NCBI GenBank assembly: GCA_007135755.1
Contig: SLIG01000059.1
Location: 1-35,966, forward strand
Direction of reading: 5' to 3'
Length of the DNA: 35,966 bases
Origin: Cyanobium sp.
Lineage (GTDB): Bacteria > Cyanobacteriota > Cyanobacteriia > PCC-6307 > Cyanobiaceae
Shown here: positions 1-9,324 of the stretch, one piece after another
Numbering within the stretch: position 1 is the first letter of the stretch
Layout of the letters: every line of letters begins with the position of its first letter
The notes under the pieces: model-generated
What the model saw: only the letters and a program-made list of their open reading frames with translations
Told to the model about the DNA's origin: nothing
The model's database searches: none
Made by a program: the position numbers and the translations under genes

Positions 1-271
1 CGACCGCCTGATCGGCTTTGCCGCCATCCCTTCGGCGGAGTTCCCGCCCAGCAGCACCGGTGGGGTGTTTGGCGGCAGGGGCAAGGACTCGGTGGTGCTG
101 TCGGAGGGGGTCTACACCGTGACGGCCGATCGCGTCAGCACGGCGGAGACCTATCTGAATGTCGCTGGGTTCAATGTGCTCGAAGGGATCAATGGCGGGC
201 GCTTTCCCTATGCCCCCGGAGTATTGACGGTGAATCAGGACGGCATTGCCTCGTTTCCCTCCGTCCTCTGA
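1..271 (+). CDS. C-terminal fragment of a possible RTX/calcium-binding-type secreted protein
   Basis: An open frame enters from the left edge (codons in phase with base 2) and ends at TGA 269-271, giving about 89 visible residues with no stop. The text has a glycine/aspartate-rich turn (GGVFGGRGKDSVVLSEG) followed by short beta-type segments, which resembles the edge of an RTX-like beta-roll or the C-terminal strand region of cyanobacterial secreted calcium-binding proteins. That resemblance is weak and the true N-terminus lies outside the window. A GTG at 65 is available as a start but the frame is open and protein-like upstream of it, so I treat the gene as truncated by the window, not short. 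It is followed by 166 bases without a gene up to the tRNA. Function not assigned. Confidence 0.5.
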   Translation, partial: DRLIGFAAIPSAEFPPSSTGGVFGGRGKDSVVLSEGVYTVTADRVSTAETYLNVAGFNVLEGINGGRFPYAPGVLTVNQDGIASFPSVL

Positions 272-437
272 GCCCGGCCCGCCAGAAGAACCAACCTGCT
301 GAGACAGAACCAGCTGACCCAGAACATCCGGACGTGAACTGAACCCCTGCCCGCCCGGGCATGAATCGTTCAGTTCTGTGGTCTCCTTGCCGCTTGGGTC
401 CGCGTCCAGAAGGCTGGCGTGGACTATCTCATTCAAA

Positions 438-510
438 TGGAGCCAAGGAGACTCGAACTCCTGACCCCCTGCATGCCATGCAGGTGCTCTACCAGCTGAG
501 CTATGGCCCC
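438..510 (-). tRNA. tRNA-Ala (anticodon GGC)
   Basis: The minus strand folds into a full 73-nt cloverleaf: 7-bp acceptor stem (GGGGCCA with TGGCTCC), D arm GCTC/GAGC, anticodon stem CCTGC/GCAGG around loop ATGGCAT, a 5-nt variable region and T arm AGGAG/CTCCT with loop TTCGAGT. The loop centre gives anticodon GGC, which reads alanine GCC/GCU codons, and the acceptor stem carries the G3:U70 pair that is the known alanine identity element. Discriminator base is A. The 3' CCA is not encoded and must be added after transcription. It lies 98 bases downstream of lexA on the same strand. Confidence 0.97.
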
Positions 511-608
511 ATGTGGGTGCGGGTCTGGTTGGGATCCGGTGGGTTGTCCCTCCCGGCCACTGGTGTTCCGCAGGAGGAGATTACACCCTGGCCCCCCCCC
601 GCTCACCT

Positions 609-1229
609 TCACACCTGGCGCCACACCGCCACCAGGCGCCCCTGCACCGTCACCTGGTCGGCGGGCACCACGATCGGCGCATAGGCCGGGTTGGCCGCCT
701 CCAGGGTCACGGTGCTCCCCCGGCGGTGGAAGTGCTTGAGGGTGGTGCCGCTGCCGGGCACCAGGGCGCTGACGATGGTGCCCGGCTTGAGGCGGCTGGG
801 ATCGTGCACCGGCTCCATCAGCACCACGTCGCCGTCGGCAATGTGAGCGTCCACCATCGAGTCGCCGTTGACGCTGAGGGCGAACAGCTCACGGCCGCCG
901 ATCACCGCCTGCAGATCCAGGTGCTCCTGCACGTCGTCGAAGGTTTCCACCAGCCCGCCGGCCGCCACGGCCCCCAGCACCGGCACGCCGACGGTCTCCT
1001 GGCCCAGCAGGCGCAGGGTGCGGGCCTGGCCCTCCTCCCAGGTGAGCCAGCCCTTCTGCTGGAGGTGGCGCAGCCGGCTCTGGATCGGCGCCGGCGAGCG
1101 CAGGCCCATGGCCTGCATCATCTGGCGGATCGAGGGGCTGTGGCGGTGTTGGCTGATGTAGTCAGCCAGCCAGTCGTAGAGCTCTTGCTGGGCCGCGGTG
1201 AGCTCCTGGCGCCCGGATCCGCCTGGCAT
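609..1229 (-). CDS. lexA: LexA repressor, self-cleaving
   Basis: LexA is the repressor of the DNA-damage (SOS) regulon; RecA-stimulated autocleavage inactivates it. From ATG 1229 the product is 206 residues. An N-terminal winged helix (about 8-75, with SPSIRQMMQAMGL in the recognition region) is followed by the S24 autopeptidase domain. The cleavage site Ala90-Gly91 (AVAAGGL), nucleophile Ser124 (NGDSMVDAHI) and general base Lys165 (TTLKHFHRR) are all present, so the protein should be cleavable; some cyanobacterial LexA proteins have lost these residues. A GTG at 1268 would add 13 residues of low-complexity sequence; I prefer ATG 1229 because the family normally begins just before the ELTAAQ motif. 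A candidate LexA box lies 63-76 bases upstream. A run of nine C follows the stop codon (592-600). Confidence 0.96.
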   Translation of the reverse strand: MPGGSGRQELTAAQQELYDWLADYISQHRHSPSIRQMMQAMGLRSPAPIQSRLRHLQQKGWLTWEEGQARTLRLLGQETVGVPVLGAVAAGGLVETFDDVQEHLDLQAVIGGRELFALSVNGDSMVDAHIADGDVVLMEPVHDPSRLKPGTIVSALVPGSGTTLKHFHRRGSTVTLEAANPAYAPIVVPADQVTVQGRLVAVWRQV

Positions 1230-1291
1230 GGATCGTCCGGAGAGGGATCGGTGCGGGGAGATCGCCACGGCCTGCGGAGAGCACGAGTACT

Positions 1292-1305
1292 GATACAGAT
1301 GTACC
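1292..1305. promoter_or_regulatory. Candidate LexA box (autoregulation of lexA)
   Basis: GATACAGATGTACC matches the cyanobacterial LexA-box consensus RGTACNNNDGTWCB at 13 of 14 positions on either strand. It sits 63-76 bases upstream of the lexA ATG, the usual place for an autoregulatory operator. The palindrome AGTACT (1286-1291) is immediately beside it on the lexA side. The consensus is established for filamentous and unicellular cyanobacteria; binding here is inferred. Confidence 0.6.
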
Positions 1306-1356
1306 CGTCAGCGGACGGTTTGTCCAGCCCCGCCCTGCCCGCGGCCGCCCGTGGGT

Positions 1357-2343
1357 TCACACGCCGCCCAGCAGGGCGGCCAGAAGAGCCTGCTGGGCAT
1401 GCAGGCGGTTCTCCGCCTGGTCGAACACCCGGCTGGCCTCGCCCTCGATCACTCCGGCGCTGATCTCCAGGCCCCGGTAGGCGGGCAGGCAGTGGAGCAC
1501 GATGGCCCGCGGGTCAGCCTCGGCCAGCAGGTCTTCATTGAGGCACCAGCCAGCGAAGGCCTGCTCCCGGGCCTCCTTCTCCTCCTCCTGACCCATGGAC
1601 GCCCAGACGTCGGTGTACAGGGCGTGGGCACCCCGCACGGCGGCCACAGGGTCGTGCACCACCTCCACGCGCGCGCCCTGCGCGGCGGCCAGGGTGCGGG
1701 CGCGTTGGAGGATGCCATCGTCCGGCGCGAAGTCCGGCGGGCACCCCACCCGCACGTTCACCCCCAGCAGGGCTCCGCAGAGCATCAGCGAATGGGCCAC
1801 GTTGTTGCCGTCACCCACATAGCTGAGGGTGAGGCCCTCCAGCTCGCCGAACGCTTCCTGCAGGGTGAGATAGTCAGCCAGGGCCTGGCAGGGATGCTCC
1901 AGGTCGGTGAGGGCGTTGATCACCGGAATCGAAGCCCAGTGGGCGTACTCGTCAACCTCGCGCTGCTCGAAGGTGCGGATGGCCAGTGCATCCACGAAGC
2001 GGCTCAGCACCCTGGCGGTATCAGCGACCGGTTCACCACGCCCCACCTGGGTCACCGAGGGGTCGAGGTCAATCACCTGACCGCCGAGGCGGCCCATCGC
2101 CACCGAGAAGCTCACCCTGGTGCGGGTGGAGGCCTTGAGGAAGATCAGGCCCAGCACCTTGCCGCTGAGGTCGACCCGCAGCTGCCCCTGTTTGAGACCA
2201 GTGGCCAGGCCCAGCAGAGCATGGGTCTGATCGGCCGACAGGTCGGCGGAGGAGAGCAGGTCGCGGCCGCGCAACTCCCCGAGGCAGGCGGCGGCTGAGG
2301 CGGACTGCGCTGAGGCGGACGGCATCGGGGCCACAACAAACAT
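1357..2343 (-). CDS. argF: Ornithine carbamoyltransferase
   Basis: ArgF condenses ornithine and carbamoyl phosphate to citrulline in cytosolic arginine synthesis. The 328-residue product has the family's carbamoyl-phosphate motif STRTR (72-76), HPCQ (150-153), a DxWxSMGQE loop (from 245) for ornithine binding and the HCLP motif (284-287). After HCLP the sequence is AYRG where the best-known OTCases have AHRG. Length is typical, with about 20 extra Ala/Ser-rich N-terminal residues; Met7 is an alternative start. It is preceded by ftsH (57-base gap) and followed by lexA (127-base gap), all on the minus strand, but with no functional link apparent. Confidence 0.96.
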   Translation of the reverse strand: MFVVAPMPSASAQSASAAACLGELRGRDLLSSADLSADQTHALLGLATGLKQGQLRVDLSGKVLGLIFLKASTRTRVSFSVAMGRLGGQVIDLDPSVTQVGRGEPVADTARVLSRFVDALAIRTFEQREVDEYAHWASIPVINALTDLEHPCQALADYLTLQEAFGELEGLTLSYVGDGNNVAHSLMLCGALLGVNVRVGCPPDFAPDDGILQRARTLAAAQGARVEVVHDPVAAVRGAHALYTDVWASMGQEEEKEAREQAFAGWCLNEDLLAEADPRAIVLHCLPAYRGLEISAGVIEGEASRVFDQAENRLHAQQALLAALLGGV

Positions 2344-2361
2344 CCCTTATGCGGGATCGAG

Positions 2362-2386
2362 GGGCTCGCCGTCAAGCGACGAGCCC
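2362..2386 (-). terminator. Inverted repeat between ftsH and argF, possible ftsH terminator
   Basis: GGGCTCG (2362-2368) and CGAGCCC (2380-2386) form a perfect 7-bp stem around an 11-base loop, in the 57-base gap after the ftsH stop and before the argF start. No T-run follows on the minus strand, so it is not a canonical intrinsic terminator; it may be a pausing or processing hairpin. Confidence 0.3.
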
Positions 2387-2400
2387 GGAGGGCAAGACGC

Positions 2401-4287
<1,887 letters not shown>

Positions 4288-4308
4288 GGCGCGGACGGAT
4301 CACTCGGC

Positions 4309-4323
4309 CCAGGCTAGGCCTGG
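4309..4323. promoter_or_regulatory. Inverted repeat upstream of ftsH
   Basis: CCAGGC-TAG-GCCTGG is a perfect 6-bp dyad with a 3-base centre, 22-36 bases upstream of the ftsH ATG, inside the 150-base divergent region shared with the SRAP gene. It could be an operator, but short GC-rich dyads arise easily by chance here. Confidence 0.22.
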
Positions 4324-4437
4324 AGCGGGAATGACGATCCACTGCAGGGGTGGGAGAACCGAATGCCTCCGCTCAGGGCCAATCCTGACGGCACACTGGA
4401 CCTGAGCCGATTCATCCCCACGGCCAGCTCCACGGCC

Positions 4438-5067
4438 ATGTGCGGTCGCTACTCCCTCACCAGCCGCCTCGATGCCCTGCTTCCGCGCCTGCGGGGCCCC
4501 CTGCCGGAGGGTCTCGACCGCCACTACGCCCCCAGGCCCCTGATCCGCCCCGGCGAACCGCTGCTGCTTCAGCGTCTGGAGCAGGGCCGGCCCCAGGTGG
4601 ATCTGGCCCTGTGGGGGCTGCTGCCGGGCTGGGTGCGGGAGCCCCGCGGCGCGGCCCGACCGATCAATGCCCGCAGCGAGACGGTGGCGGAGACACCCAG
4701 TTTCCGCGCTGCCTGGCGCCACCGGCGCTGCCTGATTCCCGCCGATGCTTTTTTTGAGAAGGGCTGGTGCATCGCCCGCGAGGACGGCGCGCCGTTCTGG
4801 CTCGCCGGGCTGTGGGAGCGCTGGCTGGGGCCTTCCGGCGAGCAGCTGGACAGCTGCTGCGTGCTCACCACCCAGCCCAATGCCCTGATCGCCCCCATCC
4901 ACGGCCGCATGCCGGTGGTGATCCCTGATGGGGCTGAAGCCCTCTGGCTGGAGGCCGCCGACGGGGCCGGCCGGAGGCGGCTGCTGCCCCTGCTGCAGCC
5001 CTGGGATCCCACCGGCTGGCAGCGGCTGCCCCTAGACCAGCCCCAGCTGGCGTTGCCGATGCCATGA
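4438..5067 (+). CDS. SRAP-family protein (YedK/HMCES type), abasic-site DNA-protein crosslinker
   Basis: SRAP proteins form a thiazolidine crosslink to abasic sites in single-stranded DNA through Cys2, shielding them during replication. The start is fixed by chemistry: ATG 4438 gives MCGRYS, so removal of Met exposes the catalytic cysteine. The frame is open for 25 codons upstream to an ATG at 4363, but using that would bury the cysteine. The 209-residue protein carries the other expected residues: Asn77 in PINARSET, Glu107 in ADAFFEKGW (replacing the commoner GFYEW form) and His155 in IHGRMPVV. Its stop overlaps the next gene's start by four bases (ATGA). A DNA-damage role beside lexA, about 3 kb away, is suggestive only. 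Confidence 0.95.
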   Translation: MCGRYSLTSRLDALLPRLRGPLPEGLDRHYAPRPLIRPGEPLLLQRLEQGRPQVDLALWGLLPGWVREPRGAARPINARSETVAETPSFRAAWRHRRCLIPADAFFEKGWCIAREDGAPFWLAGLWERWLGPSGEQLDSCCVLTTQPNALIAPIHGRMPVVIPDGAEALWLEAADGAGRRRLLPLLQPWDPTGWQRLPLDQPQLALPMP

Positions 5068-5546
5068 GCGAACGGGTGAGTGACTATCCGCGGCCACCGG
5101 CCCTGGTGGCCAGCAGCGAGCTGGTGCGGGTGGAGGCCCTGGGGCTGCTGCTGGCCGAGACCCGCCGCTCCCTGCGGGTGCTGGAGACCTTCCATCCGCC
5201 CACCTACTACCTGCCGCCCGAGGACGTGCGTGCGGAGTTGCTGCAGCCCTGCCCCGGCGCCAGCTTCTGCGAGTGGAAGGGGGTGGCGCGTTATTTCGAC
5301 CTGGTGCGTGATCCCGGCTCTGCGGGGGAGCGGCGGTTGCGCCGCGCCGCCTGGACCTATCCCGAGCCCAGCGGGGCCTTCGCCGCGCTGGCCGGCTGGA
5401 TCGCCGTGTATCCGGCGCTGATGGATGGCTGCTGGGTGGATGGCGAGCGGGTGATCCCCCAGCCCGGGGGCTTCTACGGCGGCTGGATCACCTCCCGGGT
5501 GGCCGGGCCCTTCAAGGGCGATCCGGCCCACCCGGAGCTTGTATGA
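5064..5546 (+). CDS. DUF427 domain protein
   Basis: The 160-residue product shows the DUF427 signature: HPPTYYLPPEDV, CEWKGVARYFDL, AAWTYPEP and YPALMDGCWVDGERV. The family is a small beta-barrel-like cytosolic domain of unknown biochemical role. It starts inside the stop codon of the SRAP gene (ATGA overlap), so the two are almost certainly co-translated. Its last 35 bases overlap the 3' end of the MscS-type gene on the other strand. No signal peptide or membrane segment is visible. Function not assigned. Confidence 0.88.
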   Translation: MSERVSDYPRPPALVASSELVRVEALGLLLAETRRSLRVLETFHPPTYYLPPEDVRAELLQPCPGASFCEWKGVARYFDLVRDPGSAGERRLRRAAWTYPEPSGAFAALAGWIAVYPALMDGCWVDGERVIPQPGGFYGGWITSRVAGPFKGDPAHPELV

Positions 5547-6576
5547 GGGTGCGGGTGGGGAAGGGCATGGAGGCCCCGTGGACCTCCACCACATCCCCGA
5601 TCTGCAGCAGCAGATCCTGCTGCAGGGCCCAGGCCTCCAGCACATCGCCGCTGCTGGCGTGGCAGAACAGGCGCAGATCGAGGCTGGAGTCGCCGTAGCC
5701 GGTGAAGTTCACGGCCTTGGCCTTGGTCTGGTCCACCTCCGGATGGGACTCCAGCACCTGCTCCAGATCGGCCACGATCGCCGCGATGCGCTCGCGGTCG
5801 TTGTAGGTGAGGCCGAATTCGATCCAGATGCGGCGGTTGTCGGTTTCGGCGATGTTCACCAACGTGTTGGTGGTGAAGATGGTGTTGGGCACATACACCG
5901 GCTGCCGTTCCAGGGAACGCAGGCGGGTGTAGAACCAGCTGATGTTCTCCACCGTGCCCATCAGCGTTTCCGAGGGGATCTCGATGAAGTCCCCCACCAC
6001 GAAGGGGCGGTTGATGTAGAGGCTGAGTCCGCTCAGGGAGTTGGACACGATGCCCTGGGCGCCGAAACCCAACGCCGCCGCGCCGAAGCCGCCGGCGGTG
6101 ACCAGCAGTGCCGCTGACACCCCCAGCAGACGCATCACCTCCAGCACCAGGATCACCAGGGCGGCGATGCCCACCACCTTGCTGAACACGTCGAGCAGAA
6201 AGATCTGCTCCTTCCCATCCAGGGCCGGTAGCAGCTGGGCGGCGTAGGCAACCTTGTTGGCGCTGAGCTCCCGTTTCCAGCGCAACAGGGTCCAGGCCAC
6301 ACCCAGCACCAGCACCAGGTCGCGGAGCTCGCGGCCGTCGCGCTCCAGGGTGATCAGTTCAGGCGAGAGCAGATCGCCGATCCACCAGCCCAGTGCAGCC
6401 ACGAAGATCGTGGCGCTGACGCTGCGGCGTGCCGTGACCAGCAGACCCCGGCTCAGGCCGCCGCGCTGCAGCCGCCGGGCCAGCAGGTTGATCACCACCA
6501 GGCTCACCAGGCTCAGGACCAGGCCGGCGACCGGCAGCTGCAGCTGCAGCGGAAGGCTGACGAAGGGACCGTCCAT
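5512..6576 (-). CDS. MscS-family mechanosensitive ion channel
   Basis: The 354-residue protein has four hydrophobic segments: roughly 10-33, 50-70, 85-100 and a pore-lining helix from about 135 to 165 with the small-residue glycine/alanine pattern of MscS TM3 (TAGGFGAAALGFGAQ). This is followed by the conserved beta-domain text (LSGLSLYINRPFVVGDFIEI, GTVENISWFYTRLR, VPNTIFTTNTLVNI) and a C-terminal alpha/beta domain. MscS channels open under membrane tension and release osmolytes during hypo-osmotic shock. It is larger than E. coli MscS (286 residues) because of the additional N-terminal helix. It lies 57 bases downstream of ribD, and its 3' end overlaps the DUF427 gene for 35 bases. Confidence 0.93.
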   Translation of the reverse strand: MDGPFVSLPLQLQLPVAGLVLSLVSLVVINLLARRLQRGGLSRGLLVTARRSVSATIFVAALGWWIGDLLSPELITLERDGRELRDLVLVLGVAWTLLRWKRELSANKVAYAAQLLPALDGKEQIFLLDVFSKVVGIAALVILVLEVMRLLGVSAALLVTAGGFGAAALGFGAQGIVSNSLSGLSLYINRPFVVGDFIEIPSETLMGTVENISWFYTRLRSLERQPVYVPNTIFTTNTLVNIAETDNRRIWIEFGLTYNDRERIAAIVADLEQVLESHPEVDQTKAKAVNFTGYGDSSLDLRLFCHASSGDVLEAWALQQDLLLQIGDVVEVHGASMPFPTRTLIQAPGGPDRP

Positions 6577-6633
6577 GGGCTCCTGGTGGTGGCGGGGGGG
6601 CGGGACCAGGGTGCCGGCAGGGGCTGGCCGCTG

Positions 6634-7767
6634 TCAGCGGCTGTCCAGTTCCCACAGCAGGTCGCCAGCCAGGTGTTGCTGGCTGCGGCTCCGCCAGGAC
6701 GGCACCTGATCCATGGCAGTGAACCCCAGATCCCCCACCGCTGTGCGGGCGGGGGTGCCACCCATCACTTTGGGGGCGATCACGGCGGCGATGCGCTGCA
6801 CGCAGCCCTCGCCCAGGGCGGCGGCTGCCAGTGCCGGGCCGCATTCCCACAGCACCTGGTTGCAGCCCCGCTGGGCCAGGGCCTGCAGCAGGGCCGCCGG
6901 GGTGCAGGTGGGCAACAGCAGCCGCTCCACTCCGCGCGCGTCGAGCTGGAAGCGGGCCCTGGGCGCTGCCTCCACGCCATGGGCCACCAAAGTAGGGGCA
7001 GCGCTCTGATCCCAGAGACGGGCCTCGCTGGGCAGATCGAGGCTCCGGCTGAGCACCACCCGCAGGGGCTCGGGCCGCCGCCGGCCGCGGCTGGTGAGCA
7101 GGGGGTCGTCAGCCCGGACAGTCCCGCCGCCCACGATCACGGCATCGCAGCGGCTGCGCAGCCCATGCACCCACTGCCGGGCCGCCGGGCCGCTGATCCA
7201 CTGGCTGGCGCCGTTGCTGAGGGCACTGCGGCCATCGATGCCCATGGCCCACTTGAGAATGCCCAGGGGCCGGGCCGTGGCCATCCGGTGCAGGAAGGCG
7301 GCATTCAGCTCCTGGGCCTCGGCGCTGCACACCCCGCTGATCACCTCCAGCCCGGCGGCCCTCAGGGCGGCGATGCCGCCGCCATTGACCCGCGGGTTGG
7401 GGTCGCCCATGGCGATCACCACCCGGCGGATGCCGGCCCGAATCACGGCCTCGCTACAGGGCGGCGTGCGCCCGTGGTGGCAGCAGGGCTCCAGGGTCAC
7501 CACCAGGGTGCCGCCCCGGGCCCGCTCGCCGGCCTGGGCCAGGGCCATCACCTCGGCGTGGGGTGCGCCGGCGCGGGTATGGAAGCCCTCGCCCACCAGC
7601 ACGCCCTGGCGATCGAGCAGCACCGCTCCCACCAGCGGGTTGGGGCTGGTGTGTCCGCTCGCCAGAGCCGCCAGCTGCAGGGCGCGCCGCATCCACGGCC
7701 GCCAGCGCCTGGCATCCGCCTCAGGGCAGGCAAGGTGCTCCTCAGGGCAAGGGGTGTCGGCTGCCAT
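6634..7767 (-). CDS. ribD: Bifunctional riboflavin deaminase/reductase RibD
   Basis: RibD performs the deamination and side-chain reduction steps after GTP cyclohydrolase II in riboflavin synthesis. From ATG 7767 the product is 377 residues. The N-terminal cytidine-deaminase-like domain has the zinc and proton-shuttle residues HAE (70-72) and PCCHHGRTPPC (94-104). The C-terminal reductase domain begins near residue 165 (GILKWAMGIDGRSAL) and contains the NADPH-binding DAVIVGGGTVRADDPLL. The frame stays open far upstream, antisense to the next gene, but that part is not protein-like. It diverges from the AI-2E-type gene across 66 bases. No FMN riboswitch is visible in that space. Confidence 0.95.
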   Translation of the reverse strand: MAADTPCPEEHLACPEADARRWRPWMRRALQLAALASGHTSPNPLVGAVLLDRQGVLVGEGFHTRAGAPHAEVMALAQAGERARGGTLVVTLEPCCHHGRTPPCSEAVIRAGIRRVVIAMGDPNPRVNGGGIAALRAAGLEVISGVCSAEAQELNAAFLHRMATARPLGILKWAMGIDGRSALSNGASQWISGPAARQWVHGLRSRCDAVIVGGGTVRADDPLLTSRGRRRPEPLRVVLSRSLDLPSEARLWDQSAAPTLVAHGVEAAPRARFQLDARGVERLLLPTCTPAALLQALAQRGCNQVLWECGPALAAAALGEGCVQRIAAVIAPKVMGGTPARTAVGDLGFTAMDQVPSWRSRSQQHLAGDLLWELDSR

Positions 7768-7833
7768 GGTGACCAGCCTGACGCAACGCTGGGAGCCATC
7801 TGGGTCATGGTGGGCCCACCTGCGGCCGAGACC

Positions 7834-8880
7834 ATGCCACCCAGGGAGGACTGGCGGCTCCCATCCAATCCCCAGTTGCTGCGCTTTCTGCTGCTGGTGG
7901 CCAGTGGCTGGGCTGCCATGCAGGTGATCGCCACCTTCGAGGTGTTGCTGCTGCTGTTCACGGCCGCGGCAGCGCTGGCGATGTTGCTCAACGTGCCGGT
8001 GTGCTGGCTGAGCCGGCTGCTGCCGCGGCCACTGGCCATCGCTGCCACCGTGGCTGTGGCGCTGACCGCCGGACTGGGCATGGCCTGGGCCCTGGGCCTG
8101 CAGCTGGTGAGTCAGGCCAGCCAGCTGCTGGCCCAGCTGGAGGCCGTGATCGCCAATCCCCAGCTCCCCTTCCGCGGGCGCGTCGGGGCCTACCTCGACC
8201 AGCTGGATCTGGAAGGCATCATCGATCTGGTGCGCTCCAACTTCGACACCGGCATCGGCCTGCTGGGGGGCGCAGTGGGCAACGTGCTGGGGCTGGTGGT
8301 GCTGGTGGTGCTCACCGTGTACATGCTCGCCGACAACGGCCAGCTGTGGCGGGCCCTGATCCAGCTCCTGCCACCGCAGCTGCGCAGCCGGCTGCACCGC
8401 AGCGTGCGCCGCAACGTGCTCGGCTTTCTGCGCGGCCAGATGACCCTGGTGGTGTTCCTCACCAGCACCAGCCTGCTGGCCTTCACGCTGCTGGGGGTGA
8501 AGTTCGCCCTGATCCTGGCCCTGGTGGTGGGGCTGCTCGATGCCATCCCCGGCATCGGCGCCACCATCGGGGTGATCACCATCAGCGTGGTGGTGCTGGC
8601 CACCCAGGGCTACGGCCTGGCCCTGGCCGTGGTGGCGGTGTCGGTGCTGCTGCAGCAGGTGCAGGACAACGTGCTTCAGCCGCGGGTGATGGGTCGGGTG
8701 CTCTCGATTCCTCCCCTGGTGGTGTTTCTGGCCCTGTTCCTCGGGGAACGGATCGCCGGCCTGCTGGGGATCTTCCTGGCGGTGCCGGTGGCCGGCATGG
8801 TGATCAACTGGGAGCGCGACCGCTGGTCGCCAGGGAACGCCATTCAGCCACCACGAAAGGGGGAACGGGCAGCTCGGTGA
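7834..8880 (+). CDS. AI-2E/PerM-type (UPF0118) membrane transporter family protein
   Basis: The roughly 348-residue protein is strongly hydrophobic, with paired N-terminal helices (about 19-60), a third helix near 70-90, a soluble amphipathic segment with LDLEGIIDLVRSNFD, and a C-terminal block of helices including the family-typical GLLDAIPGIGATIG and QVQDNVLQPRVMGRVLSIPPLVV. Family members have been linked to AI-2 export, sodium/proton exchange and other transport, so the substrate is unknown here. ATG 7834 is chosen; an in-frame ATG at 7807 would add nine residues. The last 77 bases overlap the DUF3122 gene on the opposite strand. Confidence 0.88.
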   Translation: MPPREDWRLPSNPQLLRFLLLVASGWAAMQVIATFEVLLLLFTAAAALAMLLNVPVCWLSRLLPRPLAIAATVAVALTAGLGMAWALGLQLVSQASQLLAQLEAVIANPQLPFRGRVGAYLDQLDLEGIIDLVRSNFDTGIGLLGGAVGNVLGLVVLVVLTVYMLADNGQLWRALIQLLPPQLRSRLHRSVRRNVLGFLRGQMTLVVFLTSTSLLAFTLLGVKFALILALVVGLLDAIPGIGATIGVITISVVVLATQGYGLALAVVAVSVLLQQVQDNVLQPRVMGRVLSIPPLVVFLALFLGERIAGLLGIFLAVPVAGMVINWERDRWSPGNAIQPPRKGERAAR

Positions 8881-9319
8881 TCACTCCCGGCAGGGCCAGT
8901 CGCAGCGGGCGGTCGCTGCCGAGGTCGGCGATCAGGGGGGCAAGGTTGAACTCAGCCGCGGCCGAGCGGCCGTCGCTGGCCAGCTGGGGGTTGGCCAGGG
9001 TCAGGTCGGCCAGCTGCCAGCGCTGGCGGCCGCTGCGCACGCTGAGCGGGGTGGGGTGCTCGAGCCGCAGCTTGCCCGGGTAGCCCACGATGCGCAGCTT
9101 CAGGGGGCCACCTGGGGCCCCTTCCCGGTAGGCCACCAGCTGCCAGCTCTGGTCGTCGAGGTCGCGCAGGCTCTCCAGGCTGCGCAGCACCGGCGTGCCG
9201 TTCTCGTCCGGGTGGGCGTGGAGCTGGGCGGCGGCCGGCGGGGGGGCCAGGGCCAGCCCTGCCAGCAGACACAGCAGGCACAGGCTGGCGCTCAGGGCGG
9301 CACGCAGGGGCTGGGGCAT
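8804..9319 (-). CDS. DUF3122 secreted protein
   Basis: The 171-residue product starts with a clear signal peptide (MPQPLRAALSASLCLLCLLA then an Ala-rich cleavage region ending near AAAQ, about residue 32), so it is exported to the periplasm or thylakoid lumen. The mature part has the order typical of the cyanobacterial DUF3122 family: LRSLESLRDLDDQSWQLVAY, GPLKLRIVGYPG, then a beta-rich C-terminal half. No biochemical function is known to me. ATG 9319 places the signal peptide at the N-terminus; an upstream start at 9361 would add 14 charged residues and overlap the preceding gene. It follows the GH116 gene by only five bases, which suggests co-transcription, and its 3' end overlaps the AI-2E-type gene by 77 bases. 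Confidence 0.78.
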   Translation of the reverse strand: MPQPLRAALSASLCLLCLLAGLALAPPPAAAQLHAHPDENGTPVLRSLESLRDLDDQSWQLVAYREGAPGGPLKLRIVGYPGKLRLEHPTPLSVRSGRQRWQLADLTLANPQLASDGRSAAAEFNLAPLIADLGSDRPLRLALPGVITELPVPPFVVAEWRSLATSGRAPS

Positions 9320-9324
9320 CGCGT

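Noticed and set aside
592..600. Run of nine C bases after the lexA stop
   Set aside because: Outside any coding sequence; a homopolymer tract alone gives no function and may be a sequencing-sensitive spot.
361..684. Open frames on both strands across the tRNA-Ala gene
   Set aside because: They overlap a structurally complete tRNA and the 3' end of lexA.
4363..4437. Upstream ATG for the SRAP gene
   Set aside because: It would bury the catalytic Cys that must follow the initiator Met; no such extension is known to me in the family.
6586..7833. N-terminal extension of the AI-2E-type gene and, on the other strand, of ribD
   Set aside because: Both extensions lie antisense to conserved coding sequence of the neighbour and carry no hydrophobic or family pattern. 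The conserved proteins start near 7834 and 7767.
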